This document shows, in pieces, positions 44,747 to 53,164 of a stretch of DNA of 64,000 bases. The DNA is taken from NCBI GenBank assembly GCA_947451935.1, contig CANGBH010000006.1, positions 1 through 64,000 on the forward strand, in the 5' to 3' direction. Origin of the DNA: Chitinophagaceae bacterium. GTDB taxonomy: Bacteria > Bacteroidota > Bacteroidia > Chitinophagales > Chitinophagaceae. The notes beneath the pieces were generated by a model that ran no database searches, was not told where the DNA came from, and saw nothing but the letters and a program-made list of their open reading frames with translations. Position numbers and translations under genes: made by a program. Every line of letters begins with the position of its first letter. The first letter of the stretch is position 1.

Positions 44747-45637
44747 ATGATTTCAAGAAGACATCTACTAAAACAACTTTCCTTAATTACAGCAGGAACA
44801 GCATTATTGGCTGATGCATCAGCGCTAACATTTAATAAGAAAAGAAAAATTGGGATCCAATTATATACCCTAAGAAATGAAATTGAGAAAGATCCAAAAG
44901 GAGTACTCAAAAAAGTGGCAGCTCTTGGATTTGAAGAAGTAGAAAACTTTGGATATAATGGAAAATTCTTTGGAATGGAACCCTCTGAATACAAAGCCCT
45001 TTTGTCGGAGCTAAACCTAACTGCGCCTTCAGGCCACTACCTATATGGTAACTTTGGGAATAAACAAATACCAGGAACGATATTACATGGTTGGGATAAA
45101 GCCATTGAAGATGCTGTCGCAATAGGTCAGCAATATATGGTAGTAGCATACCTTATGCCTGATGAAAGAACATCCATCAATGATTATAAAAAAATTGCAG
45201 CTGATTTAAATATTGCAGGAAAAAAATGTAAGGATGCAGGTATTCAACTTTGCTACCATAATCATGATTTTGAGTTTCAGGAAATCGACGGACAACTGCC
45301 ATTTGATATTCTAACCAAAGAAACAGATGCATCTTTGGTTAAATTTGAATTGGATCTTTATTGGGTAAGTAAAGCAGGAAAAGACCCCATTGCTTTATTC
45401 AATCAACTTAAAGGCAGAGTAGCACTTTGGCATGTGAAAGATATGGACAAGACAGCAAAGAAAAATTTCACAGAAGTAGGCAATGGTGTAATTGATTTTG
45501 CGACCATCTTCCAAAATGCAAAATTATCTGGCATGAAGCATTTTTTTGTTGAACAAGATGAATGTCCGGGTTCACCTTTTATTAGTGTAGAAAAAAGCAT
45601 TAGCTATATTAAAGCTTCATTATTAAAATATTTATAA
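44747..45637 (+). CDS. Secreted sugar phosphate isomerase/epimerase-like TIM barrel protein
   Basis: About 296 residues from ATG 44747. A twin-arginine-like signal (SRRHLLKQLSLITAGTALLADASAL) precedes an AP-endonuclease-family-2 TIM barrel: KRKIGIQLYTLRNEIEKDPKGVLKKVAALGFEEVENFGY, LCYHNHDFEF, VKFELDLYWVSKAG, VALWHVKDMD, FFVEQDECPG. Metal-binding Glu, Asp and His positions are present. These proteins include isomerases, epimerases and hydratases of 3-keto-sugar degradation. A Tat signal implies folding with metal before export. A 125-residue membrane protein follows by 4 bp. Confidence 0.88.
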   Translation: MISRRHLLKQLSLITAGTALLADASALTFNKKRKIGIQLYTLRNEIEKDPKGVLKKVAALGFEEVENFGYNGKFFGMEPSEYKALLSELNLTAPSGHYLYGNFGNKQIPGTILHGWDKAIEDAVAIGQQYMVVAYLMPDERTSINDYKKIAADLNIAGKKCKDAGIQLCYHNHDFEFQEIDGQLPFDILTKETDASLVKFELDLYWVSKAGKDPIALFNQLKGRVALWHVKDMDKTAKKNFTEVGNGVIDFATIFQNAKLSGMKHFFVEQDECPGSPFISVEKSISYIKASLLKYL

Positions 45638-45641
45638 TTGA

Positions 45642-46019
45642 ATGAAAATATTTAATATTTCATTTGCGGTTATATTCATCCTTTTTGCATTACTCCAATA
45701 TAATGATCCAGACCCTTATCTATGGATTCCTATATATGGATATGCAGCGATCGTTTGCATTCTAAATGCACGAAATAGGTACGATAGATTTGCTCATATC
45801 GCTGGGATAATTTTTTGCATTGGATTTGGCGTAAAACAACTATTTACAAGAGATGGTGTAATAGATTGGATAAGTAAGTACCAAACTGAAAATCTAGTTC
45901 AAAGCATGAAAGCAACAAAGCCTTGGATTGAAAATACCAGGGAATTTGGTGGATTGATGATTATTTTATTAGTTCTGCTGATAAATATTTTGATGCATAA
46001 AAAAGCCGGAGCTAAATAG
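45642..46019 (+). CDS. TMEM220-family small membrane protein
   Basis: A 125-residue protein with about four hydrophobic segments and the motif FALLQYNDPDPYLWIPIYGYAA, which defines the TMEM220 family; function unknown. A C-terminal region KPWIENTREFGGLMIILLVLLINI carries the family's second conserved block. It starts 4 bp after the TIM barrel gene, and its stop lies inside the terminator hairpin. Confidence 0.85.
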   Translation: MKIFNISFAVIFILFALLQYNDPDPYLWIPIYGYAAIVCILNARNRYDRFAHIAGIIFCIGFGVKQLFTRDGVIDWISKYQTENLVQSMKATKPWIENTREFGGLMIILLVLLINILMHKKAGAK

Positions 46020-46033
46020 CATCCGGCTTTTTA
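46001..46033. terminator. Bidirectional terminator between convergent genes
   Basis: Stem AAAAGCCGGA / TCCGGCTTTT (46001-46010 with 46022-46031), 11-base loop, T/A runs on both ends. The TMEM220 stop codon (46017-46019) is inside the loop region. It serves both that gene and the minus-strand ThuA fusion. Confidence 0.88.
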
Positions 46034-46047
46034 CGTTCAATATCATT

Positions 46048-49000
46048 TTATTTTCCTGTCATAAACTTCATTGAAACCAATGCAAACTTTTGGGTTTCAC
46101 TTGCATCGGCTTTTTCAATTTTCATGAATAAGCTTGTCGGTTTAGTCGGGAGATTTTTAAGTGGTACGATGATTTCTGATGTCTTTTTAGAAACATCATG
46201 TCCCATAAATACTTCACCAATTTTTGTACCATTAATATTATCAACATACCAACTTATTCTATAACCCTTGTCCGGAGAAGCATCAATATCATAAGCCAGT
46301 TCAAGGGCATTAACATCCTTTAAATTGAGGTGATCAAATTTAAGCCATCCTGATGCTGATTCATTATTCAAAATCGCAAAATGATCTCCATCATCTTCTT
46401 TAACATCAATACCATCTCCATCAGTTTTTGATTCCACACCAACAATTGGACTCTTCATTATCGCCACAGCCACACTGGTTAGCGGTTTAATTCCTTTAGC
46501 ACCTTTATCAGTATATGTTGCTGTAATCTGCATCATATTATTATTGCCCATTTCCTTAGATGTTGCTGTAACTTGTCCTTTAGAAGGAAGGGTTGCAGCT
46601 TCCTTCTTATTTAAACTCAAAATCCAGTTAACAATAAGATTAAGATCTTCCTTCTTAATATCAGGGTGAGCAGACATGGCATTTTCACTCCAAACACCAC
46701 TACCACCTTTGATGATTTTATTCGTTAGATAGGCATGTGCTTTAGGATCATTTTCATATCGCTCAGCAACCAACTTATATGCTGGTCCGACAGATCGCTC
46801 ATTTTCTTTATGACATACTTTACAATCAAGAATAGCAGCAAGGTTTCTTCCTTCCATTAGTGCTGTAACTTGTTGATGTCCTACTACCTGCGCATTATCT
46901 GGTCCACTCACATAATCTACTTTTACATAAATTGATTTAGGATCAATTCCACCTGTTGCAGTTGAACCATCTTCCTTGTCTTTTACATTCACTTTATATG
47001 ATACAGGTACACCAGGCAAATAAAAATTATTATCCGCTTCCATTTTTACATCAACAACGGGCAATTCATTTCCTGCAAATACTTTGATGACTTCACTTTT
47101 AGTTGATGCTCCTTTTGAATCCCTAGCTATGAAATAAACAGCGTATTCACCTGGAGTTGTAAATGTGAACGTAGCTTTATTTGATGCAGTTGGCTTCAAC
47201 CCTTGTTTCCCAAAATACCAAGTATACGTGAGTGGGTCGTTATCAGAATCCTTTGTTCCAGTTCCATCAGCTTTAATTGTAAACGGAACAGAACCTGAAA
47301 CTTTATTTACAGATAACTTCGTTTTTGGAGCACGATTACCTCCATTATAATCTATTCTAGAAAGTGCAGCGTCAGGATTTTTTGAAAACCACCCACTACC
47401 ATATTCTAACACATAAAAACGACCATCAGGACCAACTTCAATATCTATAGCACTATTGAATGTAGTGTGTTCCATAAAAGGTTCCATCTTCTGATAATTT
47501 CCTTCTTCATCCATTGTAACCATTTTCATCCACCCTCTAATCCATTCGTAGAATAATAATTTATCATTATAATAATCAGGATAACGAGTTTCTTTTGGAT
47601 AAAACTCTGAATGATATATTGGACCCGCCATAGCATTTCTGCCACCAGTTCCAACCTCAGGAAAATCAGGTGATGCAGCATACGGATACCATATGAATGG
47701 TGAACTAAGTGGAGGTAATTCAGTTAAACCAGTATTATTTTTAGAAGTATTAATTGGCCTTTTAGGATCGAAGAAATCTCCAATTTCGCCAGTCTCATAA
47801 TTGAAATTGCGGTAAGGGAAATTGTTCCCAATAAAAAATGGATATCCAAAATTGCCAGCTTTACGAGCCTGGTTCAATTCATCATATCCTCTTGAACCTT
47901 TAACATTTGGACTTTCTTGTCCGGCATCTGGACCTACATCACCCCAATATAAAAAGCCTGTTTTTTTATCTATAGAAATTCTATAAGGGTTACGTGTTCC
48001 CATAGCATAAATCTCTGGACGAGTTTTTGGTGTACCTGGTTTAAAAAGATTTCCATCAGGAATTGAATATGATCCATCAGGATTAACTTTTATACGGAGT
48101 ACTTTACCCCTTAAATCATTTGTATTTCCAGAACCCCTTCTTCCATCATATTGCTCAAATCCTGCACGGTTATCAATTGGTCCATATCCTTCTAATTCAT
48201 ATTTTGAGTTAGGTTGATTAAATGGTGTAGTGTTATCACCGGTAGATAAATAAAGTGACCCCTCAGGACCAAATGCGAGAGAACCTCCTGTATGGCAACA
48301 GATATTTCTCATAGACCCAACATCTAGTATTTTTTTCTCTGAAGCAAGATCAAGCTTACCATCCTTAAACGTGAAACGTGATAAACGATTTGCGGCAGTA
48401 TCTTTCGTTGCATAATACAAATAGATGTAATTATTATTAGCAAAGTCAGGATCTGCTGTTATACCCATTAATCCTTCTTCTGCATTGGCTCCACTATCAC
48501 CTGATTTATAATACAAATCAATCTTTGCAAGTTGAGTAACTTTTTTAGTTGTATTACTATATAATAGAATTTCACCTTTGCGTTCAACAATGATAATATC
48601 AAAATTTGGAAGGATTGCCATTTCAGTAGGTTCATCAAAAACGCCACCACCAGCAAGATTTGTTTTTGTAAAACGATCCTCATCAGGGATAAGCATTGAT
48701 TTTACTTTAGAATAATCCAACTTGACATTATTCCCTATGGCATACTTAATGCCACCTAAAATATGTTTCAAGTACAATGGTTCTGCGAACGATTCATCGG
48801 TATGTCCGAGCTCAGTATAAAAAGCCCGTCCACCATCAAATTCATGGTACCATGCCATAGGATGGCTGTCTCCATTACTTCCACCCTCATAAGATTTTTC
48901 ATCTATGCTAATAAGTACATTGACTTCAGCTCCTGGGGCTTTTTTAAAATTATACCATTCATCAAACCGTTCCCAGATGGCAGGTAAATGAGCAGTACTA

Positions 49001-49443
49001 ATATGAGATTTATCGTGAACAACTAACTTGGCCAGTTGCTGACTTGGATGACTTTTAAAATAAGCACCTGAAAGTTTACCATACCAAGGCCAATGGTATT
49101 CGCAATCTGTAGCAGCATGAATACCCATATACCCACCACCGGCTTGGATATAACGTTCAAAGGCAGCCTGTTGATAATCATTCAATACATCGCCAGTTGA
49201 ACTTAAAAAAACAACAGCACTATATTTTTTCAAATTAGTTTCTGTAAATGCTTTAGCATCTTCCGTTGTATCAACAGAAAACCCATTTTGACTTCCCAAC
49301 TTCTGAATGGCAGTTTTTGCAACCTCAATAGAACTATGCCTAAAACCAGCTGTTTTTGAAAAAACTAATACACGGTTTTGTGCAAGCGCTGACATTGAAA
49401 TGAATAAAATCAATGACAATAAACCAGATTTTACGTTTAACAT
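46048..49443 (-). CDS. Multidomain ThuA/PQQ-type sugar dehydrogenase/PKD/cytochrome c protein
   Basis: A 1131-residue secreted protein (signal peptide MLNVKSGLLSLILFISMSALA). Domains in order: ThuA trehalose-utilisation fold (residues about 22-240; VLVFSKTAGFRHSSIEVAK, GGYMGIHAATDCEYHWPWYGKL); glucose/sorbosone-dehydrogenase propeller (about 265-700; LLYSNTTKKV, MRNICCHTGGSLAFGPEG, YAMGTRNPYRISI); a PKD domain (about 710-790; DNDPLTYTWYFG); an Ig-like part; a cytochrome c with haem motif CKVCH near residue 873; and a C-terminal carbohydrate-binding-like domain (about 970-1131). Such fusions occur in Bacteroidota polysaccharide and sugar-oxidation loci. The haem domain gives a route for electrons from the dehydrogenase. 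First gene of the minus-strand cluster in order from the right end of the island is the oxidoreductase; this gene stands 165 bp further on with its own promoter-like box. Confidence 0.9.
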   Translation of the reverse strand: MLNVKSGLLSLILFISMSALAQNRVLVFSKTAGFRHSSIEVAKTAIQKLGSQNGFSVDTTEDAKAFTETNLKKYSAVVFLSSTGDVLNDYQQAAFERYIQAGGGYMGIHAATDCEYHWPWYGKLSGAYFKSHPSQQLAKLVVHDKSHISTAHLPAIWERFDEWYNFKKAPGAEVNVLISIDEKSYEGGSNGDSHPMAWYHEFDGGRAFYTELGHTDESFAEPLYLKHILGGIKYAIGNNVKLDYSKVKSMLIPDEDRFTKTNLAGGGVFDEPTEMAILPNFDIIIVERKGEILLYSNTTKKVTQLAKIDLYYKSGDSGANAEEGLMGITADPDFANNNYIYLYYATKDTAANRLSRFTFKDGKLDLASEKKILDVGSMRNICCHTGGSLAFGPEGSLYLSTGDNTTPFNQPNSKYELEGYGPIDNRAGFEQYDGRRGSGNTNDLRGKVLRIKVNPDGSYSIPDGNLFKPGTPKTRPEIYAMGTRNPYRISIDKKTGFLYWGDVGPDAGQESPNVKGSRGYDELNQARKAGNFGYPFFIGNNFPYRNFNYETGEIGDFFDPKRPINTSKNNTGLTELPPLSSPFIWYPYAASPDFPEVGTGGRNAMAGPIYHSEFYPKETRYPDYYNDKLLFYEWIRGWMKMVTMDEEGNYQKMEPFMEHTTFNSAIDIEVGPDGRFYVLEYGSGWFSKNPDAALSRIDYNGGNRAPKTKLSVNKVSGSVPFTIKADGTGTKDSDNDPLTYTWYFGKQGLKPTASNKATFTFTTPGEYAVYFIARDSKGASTKSEVIKVFAGNELPVVDVKMEADNNFYLPGVPVSYKVNVKDKEDGSTATGGIDPKSIYVKVDYVSGPDNAQVVGHQQVTALMEGRNLAAILDCKVCHKENERSVGPAYKLVAERYENDPKAHAYLTNKIIKGGSGVWSENAMSAHPDIKKEDLNLIVNWILSLNKKEAATLPSKGQVTATSKEMGNNNMMQITATYTDKGAKGIKPLTSVAVAIMKSPIVGVESKTDGDGIDVKEDDGDHFAILNNESASGWLKFDHLNLKDVNALELAYDIDASPDKGYRISWYVDNINGTKIGEVFMGHDVSKKTSEIIVPLKNLPTKPTSLFMKIEKADASETQKFALVSMKFMTGK

Positions 49444-49558
49444 GTTGTGAGACTTTATTTTTAAAAATATCGAAGAATGAATTTAATACTTTTTGACATT
49501 ATATGATTCAGCTATATAAAATAGACGATTAAAATTTCTTCTTCATTTAGTAAATAAA

Positions 49559-49585
49559 AAGCCACAAGGATTAACCTTGTGGCTT
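49559..49585 (-). terminator. Terminator after the DUF1080 gene
   Basis: Perfect stem AAGCCACAAGG / CCTTGTGGCTT with 5-base loop (49559-49569 with 49575-49585), followed on the minus strand by a T-rich run. It closes the oxidoreductase-isomerase-cytochrome-DUF1080 transcript. Confidence 0.9.
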
Positions 49586-49608
49586 CTAAAAAGTAAACTA
49601 AATATTAT

Positions 49609-50352
49609 CTAGAGTTCTTTTATCTTAATATTCTTATACCAAACTTGATTACCATGATCTTGAAGTGAGATGTGTCCTGACTTAAATGAGCCAAAACCAG
49701 GCATTTTAGCAAATTTACTTCCTGCAATCATCTTATTCCAATCATCATTCCATCTTGTTGTAGTAACTACAGTTTCACCATTTAGAATTAAAGTCAAAGC
49801 ATCATCTTTTATAATGATTTCTGCATGATTCCACTCTCCAACTGGCTTTACAGTTTCTCTCTTGCAAGAGATTAAATCATACAAATCGCCTGCACGGTGT
49901 TTTATGATTTGACCATCAGAATGCTTATCATTATCCAATACTTGCATTTCTAATCCTGTAAAATAGGATTGTGGATATTTTGCTTCTTCTTGAACTCCAA
50001 AAATGATACCACTGTTACCACCTTCTGAAATTTTCCAATCAAGCGCCAAATGATAGTTTGTATAAACAGCATCAGTAGTAATATCACCACCAGGTCTTAA
50101 TGCTGATGTTTTTGCTGTAGATGGAATTAACGTCAATGCACCGTCTTGTACTTGCCAAGCTGTTCCGTCCCCTTCATTACCATAGATATGCCACCCTTTT
50201 TTTGATTTTCCATCAAATAAAGATTGCCAACCTTTAAACTTATTTGCTTCATTAGAAGCTAATTGCTTTTTTGTTGACGTGTTGCCATGACTAACGGGCA
50301 AATTTGAATTGAACATAAGTGATGCAAGAGCAACTGTGATTAATAATTTCAT
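49609..50352 (-). CDS. DUF1080 protein (3-keto-disaccharide hydrolase/lyase)
   Basis: A 247-residue secreted protein with a signal peptide (MKLLITVALASLMFNSNLPVSHG) and one DUF1080 concanavalin-like domain: FKGWQSLFDGKSKKGWHIYGNEGDGTAWQVQDGALTL, YHLALDWKISEGGNSGIIFGVQEE, GLEMQVLDNDKHSDGQIIKHRAGDLYDLI, PVGEWNHAEIIIKDDALTLILNGE, HISLQDHGNQVWYKNIKIK. Characterised relatives break 3-keto-glycosides by beta-elimination or hydrolysis. It is last in a four-gene set with a cytochrome c, a TIM-barrel isomerase and a Gfo/Idh/MocA oxidoreductase, the family combination used for 3-keto-sugar metabolism. Confidence 0.9.
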   Translation of the reverse strand: MKLLITVALASLMFNSNLPVSHGNTSTKKQLASNEANKFKGWQSLFDGKSKKGWHIYGNEGDGTAWQVQDGALTLIPSTAKTSALRPGGDITTDAVYTNYHLALDWKISEGGNSGIIFGVQEEAKYPQSYFTGLEMQVLDNDKHSDGQIIKHRAGDLYDLISCKRETVKPVGEWNHAEIIIKDDALTLILNGETVVTTTRWNDDWNKMIAGSKFAKMPGFGSFKSGHISLQDHGNQVWYKNIKIKEL

Positions 50353-50360
50353 GTTTGTAT

Positions 50361-50765
50361 TTATTTGTTCATTGACAAGATATACGATACCATTGCTTCT
50401 GCATCTTCAGAGCTAAGAGTTGGATGCGGAGCCATTGGAATTTCGCCCCATACTCCTTGACCTCCTTTTAATACTTTCGCTGCCAATTTTTTTACATTTT
50501 CATCATTATTCTCATACTTCTTAGCCACATCTTTATATGCAGGTCCAATTAACTTTGTGTCATCTTTATGGCATGTTCTGCAATCTGATCCTTCAATCAA
50601 CGCCTTACCATCTTTTTTTGCAACTGGAGCAGCTTCAACTTTCGTTTCAATTTCCTCAGTAGATGCATTACTAATTGGTTTTGTTTCAGCGGTCTCTTTG
50701 TTTTCGCCACCACCACAAGCATAAAGACCTGCAGCTACAATCATCGTTAACAGTACTTTTTTCAT
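50361..50765 (-). CDS. Cytochrome c class I lipoprotein
   Basis: A 134-residue lipoprotein (lipobox LYAC, Cys17) with a linker rich in Glu, Thr and Ala and one haem domain: CRTCH at residues 62-66, a Met ligand in EIPMAPHP, and GPAYKDVAKKYENNDENVKKLAAKVLKGGQGVWG. The haem domain closely resembles the one inside the large ThuA fusion gene 0.9 kb away (both have GPAYK...V..KY and a GGxGVW box). It likely carries electrons from a periplasmic sugar oxidation step. It starts 24 bp after the TIM barrel gene and is followed by DUF1080 by 8 bp. Confidence 0.92.
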   Translation of the reverse strand: MKKVLLTMIVAAGLYACGGGENKETAETKPISNASTEEIETKVEAAPVAKKDGKALIEGSDCRTCHKDDTKLIGPAYKDVAKKYENNDENVKKLAAKVLKGGQGVWGEIPMAPHPTLSSEDAEAMVSYILSMNK

Positions 50766-50789
50766 TGTTTGTTTTTTTCGTTTTTATAA

Positions 50790-51842
50790 TCAGATACCTA
50801 AAATTGATCTATTGAATTTTTCATTACTTCCAGTCGAAGCAAAATCATCAAATGCTTTTTCTGTCACACGTATAATATGATCATGAATGAAGATAGCGCC
50901 TTCTTTTGCACCATCCTCAGGATGTTTAATAGCACATTCCCATTCTAACACTGCCCATCCCTTATAATCATATCCAGTTAGTTTACTGAAGATGGATTTA
51001 AAATCAACTTGACCATCTCCCAAAGAACGGAATCGGCCAGCACGATCTATCCAATTTTGATACCCACCATATACGCCTTGTTTTCCAGTCGGATTAAACT
51101 CAGCATCTTTAACATGAAACATTTTAATGCGTTCATGATAATAATCTATATAAGTAAGATAATCCATGCTCTGCAATACAAAATGGCTTGGATCATACAA
51201 CAAGCACGCTCTCTTATGATTTTTTGTCTTTTCTAAAAACATCTCATAAGATATACCATCATGTAAATCTTCACCTGGATGAATTTCATAACATAAGTCA
51301 ACCCCATTATCCTCAAATACATCAAGGATAGGCAACCACCTTTTTGCAAGTTCAGTAAAGCCAGTTTCTACAAGACCTGCAGGGCGCTGTGGCCAAGGAT
51401 AAACCGTGTGCCAGAGCAATGCTCCACTAAATGTAGCATGTGCCTTTAAGCCAAGATTAGCTGAAGCCTTCGCAGCATATTTCAATTGCTGAACAGCCCA
51501 TTTTGTTCTTGCTTTGGGATTACCCCTAACTTCGGCAGGAGCAAAACCATCAAACTGAGCATCGTATGCTGGATGAACTGCTACTAGCTGTCCTTGTAAA
51601 TGGGATGAAAGTTCTGTAATTTCTAATCCAGCTTCTTTTACTATCCCTTGAATTTCTTGGGCATAGGTTTTGCTTTTTGCTGCTTTTTCAAGATCAATGC
51701 ATCGAGCATCCCATGTTGGAATCTGAACTCCCTTGAAACCCAATGAAGCAGCCCATTTGCAGATTGATGACAAGTCATTGAAAGGAGCCTTATCACCCAT
51801 GAATTGAGCAAGAAATAGACCAGGACCTTTTATTGTTTTCAT
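50790..51842 (-). CDS. Cytosolic sugar phosphate isomerase/epimerase-family TIM barrel
   Basis: A 350-residue protein without a signal peptide. It opens MKTIKGPGLFLAQFMGDKAPFNDLSSICKWAASLGFKGVQIPTWDARCIDLEKA and has the family's metal-binding Glu/His/Asp positions in LSSHLQGQLVAVHPAYD, VDLCYEIHPGEDLHDGISYEMFL, LLYDPSHFVLQSMDYLTYIDYYHERIKMFHVKDAEF, WAVLEWECAIKHPEDGAKEGA. Such proteins in 3-keto-sugar gene sets act as hydratases or epimerases; here the position between an oxidoreductase and a DUF1080 enzyme supports that. It starts 16 bp after the oxidoreductase gene. Confidence 0.9.
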   Translation of the reverse strand: MKTIKGPGLFLAQFMGDKAPFNDLSSICKWAASLGFKGVQIPTWDARCIDLEKAAKSKTYAQEIQGIVKEAGLEITELSSHLQGQLVAVHPAYDAQFDGFAPAEVRGNPKARTKWAVQQLKYAAKASANLGLKAHATFSGALLWHTVYPWPQRPAGLVETGFTELAKRWLPILDVFEDNGVDLCYEIHPGEDLHDGISYEMFLEKTKNHKRACLLYDPSHFVLQSMDYLTYIDYYHERIKMFHVKDAEFNPTGKQGVYGGYQNWIDRAGRFRSLGDGQVDFKSIFSKLTGYDYKGWAVLEWECAIKHPEDGAKEGAIFIHDHIIRVTEKAFDDFASTGSNEKFNRSILGI

Positions 51843-51858
51843 GTAATACTTAATTTAT

Positions 51859-53025
51859 TTAAATAGTATGTGGAGTCCATTTTTGATCTGATTGTGAAGA
51901 AGCAACGACATTATCGATAAACGCCATACCTCTAATACCATCTTCAACACCCGGAAAATCAAGCATCTCAGGTGTTGGCTCAATGCCATCAATTTTCGCA
52001 CCTAAGGTTAAAGCAAAATTTCTATAGATGTTGGCAAATGCTTCGAGATATCCTTCGGGATGTCCACCTGGAGTTCGTGCATTATGGACTGCAAATGAAG
52101 AAAGTCTGTCTGCATAATTTCCTCCTGCTCTATAAATTTGAGTAGGTTGATCAAGCCATTTTACCAACATTGTGTTTGGTTCATGCTGTGCCCACTCAAG
52201 TCCACCCTTCTCACCATAAACCCTAATTTTAAGTGCATTCTCTTCACCAGCTGCTACTTGAGAAGCCATCAATACACCTGCTGCACCATTTTCAAGCTTT
52301 AATAACACATTACCATCGTCGTCCAATAATCTACCTTCCACCATCACATTCAAGTCGGCACAGAGGTGAGTAATTTTTAATCCGGTTACATATTCTGCAA
52401 GGTGAGCAGCGTGGGTTCCTATATCACCCATACATCCACTTTTACCACTGCGTTTAGGGTCGGTTCGCCAAGCTGCTTGGGCATTACCTTCTCGCTCAGA
52501 AAGTTTACTCAACCATCCTTGTGGGTATTCAACCCATACCTTCCTAATCTTACCCAATTTCCCTTCTTTAATCATTTGACGGGCTTGCTTTACCAATGGA
52601 TAACCTGAATACGTATGTGTCAAACAAAGAATTCTGCCGGTTTCTGCAGCCTTTTGTTTTAATTGTTGTGCTTCATCTAATGTAAAAGCAATAGGCTTTT
52701 CGATAACCACATGAAACCCATGATCCATCGCCATCATGGCAGGAGTAAAATGAGCAAAGTTGGGGGTTACAATAGTTACAAAATCGATTCGTTTATCAGC
52801 AGGAAGTTGGCTTTCCTTCGTAATCATTTCCTCATAGGTAAGATAGATTCTATCTTCTTCAAAAAACAAGGATTTACCTGAATCCTTTGCAATCTCTGGG
52901 TTAATACTAAGTGCCCCACAGACTAAATCAATGAGTCCATCCATTCCAACGGCATAGCGATGAATCGATCCAATGAAGGCGTCTTTACCTCCGCCTACCA
53001 TTCCCATTCTAAGTTTTCTGTTCAT
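51859..53025 (-). CDS. Gfo/Idh/MocA-family NAD(P)-dependent oxidoreductase
   Basis: A 388-residue cytosolic sugar dehydrogenase. N-terminal Rossmann fold GMVGGGKDAFIGSIHRYA, the catalytic lysine in VVIEKPIAFTLDEAQ, and the C-terminal alpha/beta domain (SGKSGCMGDIGTHAAHLAEYVTGLKI, GGHPEGYLEAFANIYRNF). Family members oxidise sugar hydroxyls, among them C3 of glucosides. It is the first gene of a four-gene transcript (oxidoreductase, TIM barrel, cytochrome c, DUF1080) and lies divergent to the MFS transporter. A TATTTTTTG sequence (one base too long for the -7 consensus) precedes it. Confidence 0.92.
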   Translation of the reverse strand: MNRKLRMGMVGGGKDAFIGSIHRYAVGMDGLIDLVCGALSINPEIAKDSGKSLFFEEDRIYLTYEEMITKESQLPADKRIDFVTIVTPNFAHFTPAMMAMDHGFHVVIEKPIAFTLDEAQQLKQKAAETGRILCLTHTYSGYPLVKQARQMIKEGKLGKIRKVWVEYPQGWLSKLSEREGNAQAAWRTDPKRSGKSGCMGDIGTHAAHLAEYVTGLKITHLCADLNVMVEGRLLDDDGNVLLKLENGAAGVLMASQVAAGEENALKIRVYGEKGGLEWAQHEPNTMLVKWLDQPTQIYRAGGNYADRLSSFAVHNARTPGGHPEGYLEAFANIYRNFALTLGAKIDGIEPTPEMLDFPGVEDGIRGMAFIDNVVASSQSDQKWTPHTI

Positions 53026-53164
53026 ATTCGTAGTTTGAAAAATTCAAAAAATAAAGAGGTTTTAAAAATAATGAATTTAGTTTTAAGAATTCTCTTTATA
53101 TTGAATTGCTTAAAAATAATTTTATTTGATTTTTAACCAAAACCATCATCAAAACAACCCAATT

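Noticed and set aside
53051-53099. ATAAAGAG/CTCTTTAT as a defined operator of the oxidation island
   Set aside because: Arms are short and AT-rich with a 33-base spacer, too weak to claim; only noted with the MFS gene.
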